Source of the DNA: Zantedeschia hybrid cultivar
Lineage: Eukaryota; Streptophyta; Magnoliopsida; Alismatales; Araceae
Assembly (NCBI GenBank): GCA_030544215.1
Contig: JARZZO010000002.1
Location: 74,407,150-74,471,149, forward strand
DNA: 64,000 bases
Direction: 5' to 3'
How positions within the stretch are numbered: the stretch's first letter is position 1; every line of letters begins with the position of its first letter. Shown piece by piece: positions 43,801 to 55,800 of the stretch. The position numbers and the translations under genes were made by a program. Under the pieces are notes generated by a model, which did not search any database, was not told the origin of the DNA, and saw only the letters and a list, made by a program, of their open reading frames with translations.

Positions 43801-46800
43801 TGTCAATTTACTTATCAACTGAGAAAAACTCAATCCAAAAGACTAAAACAACACACTTAAAAGAAATGTACTGATTAATTGCTTATGCTTCATAATCGCC
43901 CAGGATCAAATAGGCTCGCATAGGATCGAACTGTCTTGTACTGCATCGTGTGCTACTTGTGCGATTCGTATGTGTCAGCATGATCTAGCTCAAGTCGGAC
44001 CGAGCACAAAGGGGCCAAAAGAGGATTGCCGAGTCAAACCATCCTAGCGACTCGGACTTGTCCAGATACGAGCATGGAATGCAGAATCGGCCGATCCCGA
44101 TCCGGATTGGAATCGGCAGGTCTCGATTTGGCCGATTCTGGCCGATCCCGGCCGATCCGATCCCGATTCGGATCGGGATCGGCGGGTCCCGATTCGGAGA
44201 CCCGATCCGACCCGGAATTCTACGAGTTGACTCATACGAGTCGGCCCAATCCGGTACAATAAGGCAAACCATGGCACAAAGCAAGACAAGTTAATCTCAT
44301 AAGAGGTGTTCAAGTGGGTTATCATAATCTAGAGTTTCTGTCTGCATTTGGCAGATGATATAATCCTCCTCTCTTCATATGGACATATAGTAAATATAGT
44401 CTTGGAAAGAATCACGAGGCTGAAAATAGACATCCATGAGAACCGGGCTATAAGCATGGGATCACTGGAATATGGTCTGATCTACAACAAAAATATCTTG
44501 GGAAGCACGGGTCATTTTTCCCTATAGGATAATCGTGTTTTTTCACTATCTGCAGCATGGATTCACAGATCTTGATCACTTTTCTAAAGAAATTGTAGAC
44601 TAGGCTTAAATGGACAAAAAGTGTGACTATTGTCTGCTGGGCCAGGGCAAAGCTTCTCATCTTCTATCAGTCCTCAAAGCAACGAAAGCAATGTAATTCG
44701 GAATTGGAATGATGAATGGTGGTCTGTTTTTCTGGAAAGGAAAAAGACTTGGAGTGACATGGTGATCATTTTGCAAGGTGGGAAGCATTTGCGGGAGAAA
44801 GATGGAGCAACCGTCCAGCGTAACATTTACATTTAAAGAATGCATTGCTAGAACTAAAGATCAGACTTGCATGAGTGTCAGTAGACTTTGTGAAATGAAC
44901 AGTATTTCGAGCTCAGCTCATTGTGGAAGCATTTGTGGGAGAAAGATGGAGCAACCGTCCAGCGTAACATTTACATTTAAATAATGCATTGCTAGAACTA
45001 AAGATCAGACTTGCATGAGTGTCAGTAGACTTTGTGAAATGAACAGTATTTCGAGCTCAGCTCATTGTGGAACATATGGCCAAAAAATGCTATAAATATG
45101 TCTAAGGTCTTGAATGGGCTAGAGAGAGGTCTTGAATGAACTAGAGAGACTATCTGATATTCTGGATTTGTCAACATTTTATATTGTTGTATTTTCTGTG
45201 CACACTTTGAGGAAGACCAACTTCATTTATTTTGTACGTGTGGTATAATTTCCATTCAATGGAAGAGTATGTGTAAATTATTTGGAGTTGATTGGGTGGA
45301 GCATTCCTCTGTGTTGAACCTGCTGAACTGGTGGACTACTGTTTCTCCGTCAAATGACCTTAAACATGTATGGTTTCTCATATGCCCGGCCATGTTGTGG
45401 ATTATTTGGTGTGAGAGAAATAGGAGAAAATTCAGTGACCAATTCAGCAGTGCTAATGAATTATTAAAGAAGACATTCAGATGGGTGGAAGAGTGGGGAC
45501 GAGCTGCTGGTATTCTGAATGATAGTAGCTCTGTTATCTTTGACAAAGCCAGATTGTGGAGAAAGCTGATCTATTGATGGTCTCTTCTTTTGTAACCTTG
45601 TTTTATCTTCTTGATAAAACAGTTTATGTTAGGTTCTTTTAAACCTTTTGGGGCTTGGATAGGGGAGTGTCCTATCCAGGTGGTGTGCTCTCTTGGGCCT
45701 TCCTGTACCTTTCTCATATATTTCAATGGAATTGTGACTTTGTCACCTTAAAAAAAAAACATTTTATATTGTTGTGAAAGGCAGGTTCCCGGAATAAGTG
45801 GACAGAATTCACTCTCATTTGTACAGAAAGCTCTATGGCATCTCCATGGGTGCAGGGGAGGCAGGCAGCGGTCGGTCACTGGAAATGAATGGTAACTAGG
45901 TGTGCTGTGGCCTCAGAATGGAAACCAATAAAAATATCATGTATATGTTGATCTTTTATGTGTAACTTAAAACTAAAATCCTCAAATTAAACCAACAAAA
46001 CAGTCATATATATGTTGATCTAATGACACCCATCATGTTCTTTTATAAAACCAAAGCCTAATGTAACACTTAAAACAAATAATGATAAACTCACATTAAA
46101 ATATGTAATAGGTGTTAGTTTAGATGATAATATTGAAGGCGTCTTAGATATATGGATGCTATGATGTACTTTTCACACATTTAAGATTCTTTAGTAAATA
46201 CATGAAAAAAGCACTCTGTTTAATTTAGTGACAATTGGATCATCAATCTAATATTCATACCTTGTATAGATTAGTGTGTATAATATATATGTGCATGAAT
46301 ATATAGTATTGTCAATATAAACACTATATACATCATGTGAATTTAATTACTTACTTTATATTTAATATTTGTCAGGCATTTTGGGCTAGCCCAAGCCTTG
46401 CCCAAAAATGAAATGGGCTCAAGGTTAATACCCAAGCCCACTTAATCAGGGTTGGGTCAGGCCAGGCTTTTGGTAACTATTGACATCCCTAAATGAGACT
46501 GTCCTCTCTGGTACTGTGGGCTTCTAAAAATCCTGTTGTTCATCTCGCCCAAAATGCCCACAAGTGGCATGGCGAATCAGTCACCATTTTTTGCAATCTC
46601 CTTTGAGGGCCTAGTGTTGGTTTTGCTCCAACAAAGGGCTTTCCACATTATCTGGTATCCAATACAACATGTGAATCTTGTCAAAAATCTGTTGCCGCAT
46701 TTTGAGTGATAAAGAACATCTGATGAACGGGTGATTCATGGATTCATCCACCTCTGCACAAAAGCAGCAAACTTGCGTTAATGTCCTCCAAAAACTGTAC

Positions 46801-49800
46801 CAGCCAATCACATGTTGTAGGATGCCGGGGGAAATTCTTCATATGAGAATTTTAACCTTCACAGGGCTTCGGGTCACTCTTGCTTGGTAATACAAACCAG
46901 ATCCCTTCATCATGGATGAAACTGTTTGCAGATTGACTAAAATTTTTCCATCGCTCACTTGCCTCCACACCCGTCTATCCAGCCTGTTTAGATAAATCTG
47001 CTGCTCTTGGAGAACTGGGGAATCTCCTCTCCTTCAGATCTCTCCTGAAGACTGGGGCCCACAATTGGAGTCCTGCCTTTGAAAATCTGAGATGCCAAGG
47101 GGATTCTCTCCTCAAATGAGAAGATGCAACCAGTATTGTTACTGTGAAATATCCCTGAACTTCTGGTAATAATTAGTTGTGCTTTAGTCTGGTCTTTGTC
47201 TGCTGTCTAAATGTTGAGACACAATGATCTGAATGACAAGCAACGGTGTTGTTGGCAGAAGTTGCTAAGTCTTAAAGATTGGATGAGATAGGAACTAAGC
47301 CTGATCCAATCCTGATCTAACTTTGAACATCTCCAACCCCCCAATCCCTCACCTCACCCCAAAAAAAAGCAAGGAAAAATGGCTGTCTCCATCCACCCAG
47401 AATTGGCTTGTGTCCAGTTGATTCAATCATAATTAGAACCTTAGCAATCTTGGAAAGTTTATATTTTGAAATTTTGTTGGTTCTTTTGCTGTTCGTTAAC
47501 CATTGCATTTGGGACTTCATCCTCATATTTTTGGCTTATCTTTCCAGACCCCTATTCATATCTTTCGGTCTTAAACAGGATATTGGAATCATTTCTAAGT
47601 TGGATCTGTAGATATACCCAAGGTTAAGAAACCCGGGATCGGGTCCCGGATCGGCCGGTCCAAAATCGATCGGATCGGCCGATTCTGATCCGAGTCAGTC
47701 CGATCCCGGCCGATCCTGGCTGAGTCAGGCTCGGCTGGTTCGGATAGCAGAAAAAAATAGAAAAAAATATGAAAAAATGTGGAAAAAATATAAAACACAA
47801 GTCTAATGCATAATTGTATTGAAATACATTGATTTGAAGTACATAAGATGTTGTTGGACAAAAAAACCTTGAATAAACTTACATATATGATTATGAACTT
47901 ACATTTATTCTAAACGTACATTATACTGAATGCACATATAGCTAACATACTCAGCCCATGACGTATAGCTCTGGTAGTATTGTTTATATTGCATCGCATA
48001 CCGGCTATAGTCATCCGTATTGGTATAAATGACTGACAATTGTGGATATTCTAGACAACCCCCTGAATAGTCGGATGTATCAGAATGTTGAGGAGGGTAA
48101 ACTACATATCCAGTAGGCTGACTATACCCTTCGTATGGAGAATATGATGATGCATCTGATAGTTGCTCCTGATATTCTCTCTCCCTCCTAAGTTCTTCTT
48201 TGGCCTCTGCACACTGAGGAGCTTTACCTTTGTCCTTCCTCCTTGATCTGCTGAATGTTTGAATGGAAGATTCTTCACGTCCTGCTCTGCTACCATGATG
48301 TTAGCATGTGTGTATTCTTCTTCTCCAGTGAATTGAATTGGTGGAGCTGGGGCTGGGGCACTGGTAGCATCTCCGCCATCCTCAGAACTGTCGGAGCTCG
48401 TCTTTGATGTCAAGTCATTTGAGGTTTGATATTGGACCTCATCACTTGGTTCTGACGTTTCATCCTCTTCCTCGATAGTCTCTAGATCAACAATCTGAAT
48501 TCCAGTACTACTCTTCCTTTTGTTTGGTGCTTATTTTTTGCTCTTCTTCTGACGTTTTGGAGGAGGAGGTTGAAAATCAGTAAGTAATAAAACATTATCT
48601 AACTCACTTTCCGCCCATTCCCGATCATTTGGGTTGAATTCAAGCTCATTTGAGGTGCTTGCATCAACCCATGCATTTAGTGGATGTTGCTCCTCGAACA
48701 GCTCATCCAAGTCTATGGGTTCTTCTGCATGTGTCGTCTCCGTGGCTTGTCCGGAAATTCTCTCTTTCTCCTGCCTTTGAAGGTTCCTTATGAGCTCCAG
48801 ATTTTTTAGCTTCAACCTCATGTTATAATGACAGAATACTAGCTTCTCTAGACGGCTCGACTTCAATCTATTCCTTTGCTTGGTGTGAATCAAGCCAAAG
48901 GTGCTCCAGTTTCTCTCACAACCTGAAGAAGAGGTTGTTTGACTTAAGACCTGAATTGCAACATAGGCTAGATCTTCATATCCATATGCTTTTCCATGAT
49001 CTAGCCACCAGTCAGCTGTAAATAGAAAATTGGCCATGTCAACAATGTGCAAGTTATAATTAAAAATTAAGTAGAACATCTAGTTAATAATTTTCAAACC
49101 TGGGCTCAAAATTTTGGCAGCTCTTTGAGCAGTACTTGTCCCAAAGTGGTATAACATCATTCTGTAATCATGCATTTGCTTGCATGCCATTATTGCTCTG
49201 TCCTCATCTGCAAGCATGCACTTAATAACAGACTTAGCCCCCATCAACACTTCCGAGCAACTATCATAGTTATCCTTCTTCCCATCAGTTCTAAACATGT
49301 ACTGAGGGTTGAAAAAATAACCTAAATAAATAAGTCGAAGTTAGTTATTACTTAAGAGAAATGTGTATACAAATAATACATATAGAAAGTTAGTAGCTTA
49401 CCAGCTGCATGAAGATCGTGATGTAAAGTGTGTTCCCAACGTCTGTCTATTATGTCCCACCACTTCACATAGGTTGTTGGATTGTTAAGTTGAATGAACT
49501 CCTTAGCTCTGTCCATAGCTTCATATAAATATCCCATATCCGATCTTCTTTCTCCATCACAAGATCGCAAGACACGGACAAACGGTTCTACAATATTTAA
49601 CACCGCTTGCACCCCCCTCCAGAAGGGTCTAGACTGAATTAGATCAGCCACTTTCTTACCTTTCTCTCTGACCTTAATTGGTACATGCCGCAATATGTGA
49701 TTCTCCCAATCTTCCGATGCCACCATCCTAATCAAGTTGTTCTTTTGTTGACTTAAACTATCTAGAGAGATATATTGAGATGCAAACCTGGTGGCTCCTG

Positions 49801-52800
49801 GACGAAGCAACTCTCTTCCATGAGTATGTGTGCGTATGATATCTAGAATGTTGTTGTGGTTGTAGATGAATGTGGTGATAAATCGACCACTCTTGATTAC
49901 TCTATTTACCATCGGATCAGAGCAAATGTCTTCCAACATCAAGTCAATACAATGAGCAGAACATGAAACCCAGTATAGATGTTCTCTCTTCTGCATCAAC
50001 ATTTGTCCAGCTAACTTGAACGCCGCTGCATTGTCCGTAACCACTTGGACAATCCTTCTTTCGCCCACTTCTTTCACCATTTGATCTATTAATTCATATA
50101 GGTACTGGGCATTCTTTATTTTTCCAGATGCATCAATGGACTTCCAAAATACGGTTCCGGCTTTGCAGTAAATTAAGAAGTTGATCATACTTCTTCTTGT
50201 TATCCCTGTAAAGTTCCAAACGTGATAAGAAATCAGAAAGAGACCCATTCTGATTAAGAAAAAATGAAGATAAGATAAGAAAATGAAAATAAGATTTATG
50301 TATATGTCCATCCATCGCACATTAAAGTGCATCCATACTCATCCCAGATCCTTTCAAATGATTTAATGTATGTTCGGATGTCATCAACTTCCATATCCAA
50401 GTACTTGTTGTATATCTCATATGGAGAAAGTCCCTCAACCCCTTTGTCAACTTCTTGTATGGTCTCGATCATGGACTCATAATATGGCCCCTTGGCAGCA
50501 TTAGCAGGGATACTGTTATAGAAAAACCACCTAGATGTAGCTCTCCCTATCTTCTCCTTACAAAGTTTTAAGTTCTTGAATGCAGCACTAATAGAAGGTT
50601 GTTTATCCCTCTTCTTGGTGAGTAAGGGATCTATTGGACCTACTCTAGGATCTCCAGTTCTAGTGAACTCCTGAGGCAGCTCCTCGCATACATTAGCGCT
50701 CATGCCGGCGCTAGTGCTCTCTTGTGCAGAAGGTGTGGAACCACTTCCTTGTCCTCCATATCTTCCAATTTGCCGAAATAAATCCTCATCTGCAAAGGAC
50801 CGCCGGCTTGCTTTCATTGCAAGTCGCAATTCAGCTTTAAATGTAAAAGAAAAAAAATTTAATCTACTATAACTATTTGTTTGAAAACGTTAAATGAAGA
50901 ACATGAAAATAAGTTAAATAAGAAATTTTCTTGTATCCCAATCATCAACATTTATAGGTTGATTACTTCCACCAAGCCGGACTCCAGCATCAGACCTTCG
51001 CGTTGGTTCAGAAAATTCCTCTCGAATTTCCTGTCTTCTTCTGGCAGTACTTGCTTTGCTTGATTCCTTCTCCTTCATATAAGTTCGAAATTGGATCCTA
51101 ACCTTTGAAGGAACTCGAGCACATGCTGCAACTTCACCTTTTATTCCAGCAAGATGTTGTTTGAATCGGTAGACCCCGCCAGAGACGACCCGGTTGCAAT
51201 ATTTGCATTGTACCTTTCTTTGGCCCATGTCCACCGGTGTGCAATGACCCCAAGCAGGATCAGCGCTAGGAGGATTCCCAGATGACCGCTCAGCAGCACC
51301 TTGAGATGCCATTCCTTCACAGCACAAGAAGATGAGAGATCGCGGAGCTTGTAGTAGACTAGAAGTGACCTCGTGGGAGAGATGGAGAGAGAATTCTATG
51401 ACCGAGAGAGTAGGAGAGAGAGCAAGAATGTTAGGAGGCTTAAATGAAATTTGTGGAGCCTTAGGAGGGCCTTGGGGGGGTTTAAATAGACCCCCAAGGC
51501 CCAAACTAGCCGTTGCTGGCCGTTTGGGAACGGCCAACAACTGCTAGGTTGACCCCCAACGGCTAGTTAAACTAGCCGTTGGGGGCCGGGTCGGGCCGAT
51601 CCGAGCCGACCTGGCCCGATCCGGTCTCGGATCGCCCGATCCGAGTCCTGGACTCGGCCAGGTCGGCTCGGATCGGCCCGACCCGACCCCCAACGGCTAG
51701 TTAAACTAGCCGTTGGGGGCCGGGTCGGGCCGATCCGAGCCGACCTGGCCCGATCCGGTCTCGGATCGCCCGATCCGAGTCCTGGACTCGGCCAGGTTAC
51801 TCGGGATCGGCACGGACGGCCCAAAACCGGTCCGACTCGGCCGATCCGTGTCGATCCGAGCCGAGTTTTTAAACCTTGGATATGCCTTCCTCATGGCATC
51901 TGGCATTGGGTAAAGTAGGTTGATCCTTGTTCTTCTGAATTATATTTGACAAAAAGTTCTAATAACATCCATCTTTCTGTCCACCTTTCTTTTCTAACAT
52001 ATCCCTGTTGTCATCATTGTCATCATCATCATTATCTAGTCCCATCTCGTCAATATGGTGTCAGCTTGGGTTCTCGCAGCATGCCTCCAATTTTTGAAAA
52101 GGGGTTTCCAGCTAGCTGTTAGCTTGGCATCAACCTCTCTGATGCCAGGACCTAGTGGATGCTAGTTGGCAGGCTAGATAGGACTACCTCTAGGGCGAGG
52201 GATGCCTGCATCTTAATTGATGCTAACAGTGCAATTACTGCATAATCAACACTAAGAATAATATAAATATTAAAAAACTAAAGGAAAAACTACCAATTTA
52301 AAAGAATTTGTGAAATTACAAACAATGGTTAAATGAACAGTAAAAAGTTTGATTCATATTTAGATAAATTATATAAAATAAAACCCTAAAGTCCTTGGAG
52401 AGAGGGTTTCTAAGAGTCCATGGTAATATATAAACCACAAGCATAATATGCAAAAGAAATTAAACTAATGCCTTCAAGTATGTAGAATATACATATTGTA
52501 ATAAAAGAAATGCAAAGGTATGTAAAAAGTTAAAGACAGAATTAACATAGAAGAAAGAGCAAAAATGAACGATGATGTATGACATGTTTCAAGAACAGAG
52601 TGAATGTCAAGATAGGAAAAGGACGTCAAACTAAGGTAATATGGAAAGCACATAGGCTTTTGCTGTGAATCTATAGGTAATTATATGGATCACCGATGTT
52701 GAGCATTCAGATCTCCATCTCTTAGAATTTCCATTGAAAGCTAAACATGTATAATCATTGGTTATTCTATATCTGGTCTGCCCACATCTATCTCGATGTT

Positions 52801-55800
52801 TTCTAACTTTATTACTGTTCAAAATAGATACTAGGTTTACTGCTCAAGGTAGTGATGATTAAATTTTAGAGCACCATTAAAGAAGACTATCATTATAGAT
52901 TTGCAGGTCAGGGGAGAGGATGAGAACATAATAAGAGATGGAAGTTCCGTAAAGTATTAGAACTAGAAAAAGGTGAAAGAGTAAACAGGGGAATAAGAAT
53001 ATCCTGAGGCCTGATCCCTACATAAATAGGCCATGTGAGTTGGGCTTTGAGAAACACATCGACCTAGAATCTATGTGGATCAGCACATTTGCCATAGCTA
53101 ATGGAGGGAAGGCACAAAAGGGAAACTGAAATTCATTAAGCTGTTGTACTGGTTGACTCCCAGACACATGTTACCGTGTAACCTAGCCCGTAAATGGAAC
53201 CCAAATGGAGGTTCTGTTTGCTCTTGGTATTTGGATCTGATGTGAAGACATTTGGAATTGAGGCATATCAAATAAATTAGGAAGTCAGAATTGTTGTTGA
53301 TAAGTATGCATCCAAGTTTTTGTTGACCCATCATATGGCAGCCATTTATCATTATATGGTAATTTATTAGTATATGCTCGTATGTCATGGTAAACATGGG
53401 TCGGTGGATTTCATCAGATAAATCATCTCAGCCCGAGTTTGGCAGGGGTTCAACGCTTGGAAGAGAGAACCGGATAGCAATTCCAAACATCCCCATACTC
53501 CCTGTACCCCCCCCACCACCAAAAAAAAAAAAGAAAAAAAAGAAAAGAAAGAACTTCCCTCAACTCACAATGCCTGCACCCACAAGCCGGGGAAGCAGCT
53601 GGCAGCCAGCACCTCACAAACTACCCCCTATCTATCTATGCACCTACCTACTTTCATATCTACTTAACTACCTGCCTATCTCTCTATGCCCCATCACTCT
53701 ACTTGCTGGATGCTCCCGTTCAAAGATGCCAGTGTGGGTCACCATAATCTCTTTTATAGGAATGGTTGTCTTTCCCTTTTCATCCTCCAGCTGATGGTCT
53801 AGCAGACATCCAACTTGTTTGTCATGGAAGAGCGGGAGTCAGAGATAAACCAACATCTACTGCAGTAGCTTGTGATAAAGAATCCAAACCATGTGCAGTC
53901 ATAACATGAGTACTCTGTTAGAAATAAGATGTAATATGATTCCACATTTTGGGAGGCAGCATTCTGGATTAATATATTGCGGTATATCATAATTGCAAAC
54001 CAATGTCTGTTCTAGACTCTGACTTCGTGAAACTAATATTTGTGCAAACCAATGCCTGTAACCAATGCCTGTATATCATAATTGCAAACCAATGCCTGTA
54101 ACCTAACTCTAGTGACCGATCTACTGAATATACATGATTGAGTGATGCTTCATGCTTCCTTTGTTTTGGATCCTTGACCTTTGTGCCTTGCTTCATGTGA
54201 CTTACTCCACTACCTTTTACATTTCCAGTGCTTTTTTTATGTGGTTCTTGTCTTATTGGTTCATATGAATATCCCCGTAGGATAGACCTGATATTCATGG
54301 CACTTGTATGCCAATTAACCTCCTGCAAATCTAGAGTTGGCTTGAAGAGGCAATTAATACATTTATAGTGTTTTATTGCTTCTTTCTTTTTCTTCATGCT
54401 AACAATGGAAAAGGTTGCAGGTGCATGGTTGCTTTTCCTGATGATTATAAAACTCTTGTTCCAAAGCTGCTGATTGAGGCAATGTCTGCATTGGGTGCAA
54501 GTTTTGTTTCCCGCATTAACATTGCAACTGGAGATGTTATTCCTGAAACCAGGATGCTGCGTAAAGGTTGCTGCAACTTAAATTCTAGTTTGAGTTGGAG
54601 CGAGTTCTCTACATTTTGATCCATTTAACTCTCTGCTCTTGCTCTATGTTTTACTTGACATTTAAGACTTCAAGTAGTTATTTTATCTTTCTAGACGAGG
54701 CTTCCTCAAGCTGTACATTTATCTGTAACTTCAGGCATAATGGATATCTTATCTGGAGACATGCCAAAGGGCACCAAGGTTCAAACTAAGCATCTTGAAG
54801 CACTGATTGAACTGCACAAAATGACAAGTGCTTTTGCTAGGAATGTTCAACATTTATTTTCAGAGTCTGATCTTCAATTATTGTTGAGCACATTAAAGGC
54901 TGTTTATTCTCCCTATGAATCATTTAAGCAGAGGTGATTTTTTTGATGAAACAAGCCAGGTTTTCTGATTTTTACCCCCTGTCTGTTAAATCAGAGCATG
55001 AGTTTTCTACTCTGAATGATGGAAAGCTATATGTTGATACTAGTCTTGCTGTTTTGTAGATATGGACAAGTAGAACGTGCTATCCTCTCAAGTGAGATTG
55101 CTGGAATAGACCTTCGGGGTGCCGTTGCACGTGGTGTTGGTGCACAAGGAATTGAACTCAGTGAAACAGTTAGGAGAATGGAGGAATCAGTCCCACAAGT
55201 TATCGTGCTTCTTGAAGCAGCTGTTGAGAGGTGCATCAGTTTCACTGGTGGTTCCGAGGCAGATGAACTTGTCATGGCCCTTGATGAGATCATGCTGCAG
55301 TACATTTCTACATTGCAGGAGACACTTAAATCCTTGAGGTCTGTTTGCGGAGTAGATAATGATGTGCATAATGATGCCGGGTTAAGGAAAGATGGATTAG
55401 GTAAAAGAGATGGAGCACGGTTAGTGGATATGGTATCTGAAGAGGAGGAGTGGTCCATTGTGCAAGCAGCACTGCAGATTCTTACTGTTGCTGATTGCCT
55501 AACTAGCAGATCCTCAGTCTTTGAAGCCTCCTTCCGAGCTACGCTTGCGAGGCTTAGCACAACTTTGTCTCTGTCAGTAATTGGTTCAGGTTTAGACCGG
55601 CCTCATGCAGCCGGTAGTGATGGGAATGTAGATGTATCGCTGGCAGATAGAGCAGCCCTAAATGCATCAGTTTTGCGACTCACAGACATGCCTGAGAAAT
55701 CTAAGAAGCTTTTTAATCTCTTAGAACAGGTATAAAGCTCTTTGTTGCTTCTTTATGGCTGGTCTTTCGGATATGTTAGAATTAGAGATGCAAAAAGGTT

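Larger units (their letters stand above)
40255..44273. mobile_element. hAT-like element hosting an RTE insertion
   Basis: Left end CAAGGTTTGCCGACTCG, right end (inward) CATGGTTTGCC. The flanks gtacaaag (40247-40254) and gcacaaag (44274-44281) form an 8-bp duplication with one mismatch. Without the RTE (40506-43762) the element is about 0.75 kb, non-coding and rich in gactcg/cgagtc words. It resembles the MITE at 1333-1659. Confidence 0.7.
47619..51878 (-). mobile_element. hAT transposon, nearly complete (copy B)
   Basis: A 4.26-kb element with termini CAAGGTTAAGAAACCCGG (left) and CAAGGTTTAAAAACTCGG (right, inward). It is flanked by gatatacc (47611-47618) and gatatgcc (51879-51886), an 8-bp duplication with one mismatch. 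Both subterminal regions are packed with GATCGG/CCGATC motifs. It carries a multi-exon transposase gene on the minus strand and could be the autonomous parent of copies A and C. Confidence 0.9.
39213..54420 (+). other. COG7: COG7 intron 5 (15208 bp)
   Basis: The donor is TG|GTTAGT and the acceptor is GTTGCAG|G. It carries, in order, a hAT-like element with an inserted RTE, two L1 pieces, a minus-strand L1 fragment and hAT copy B. The stretches 39213-40254, 45776-46590, 47110-47610 and 51887-54420 hold nothing I can name beyond small tandem motifs, such as the aaccaatgcctgta repeats near 53998-54100. Confidence 0.85.
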
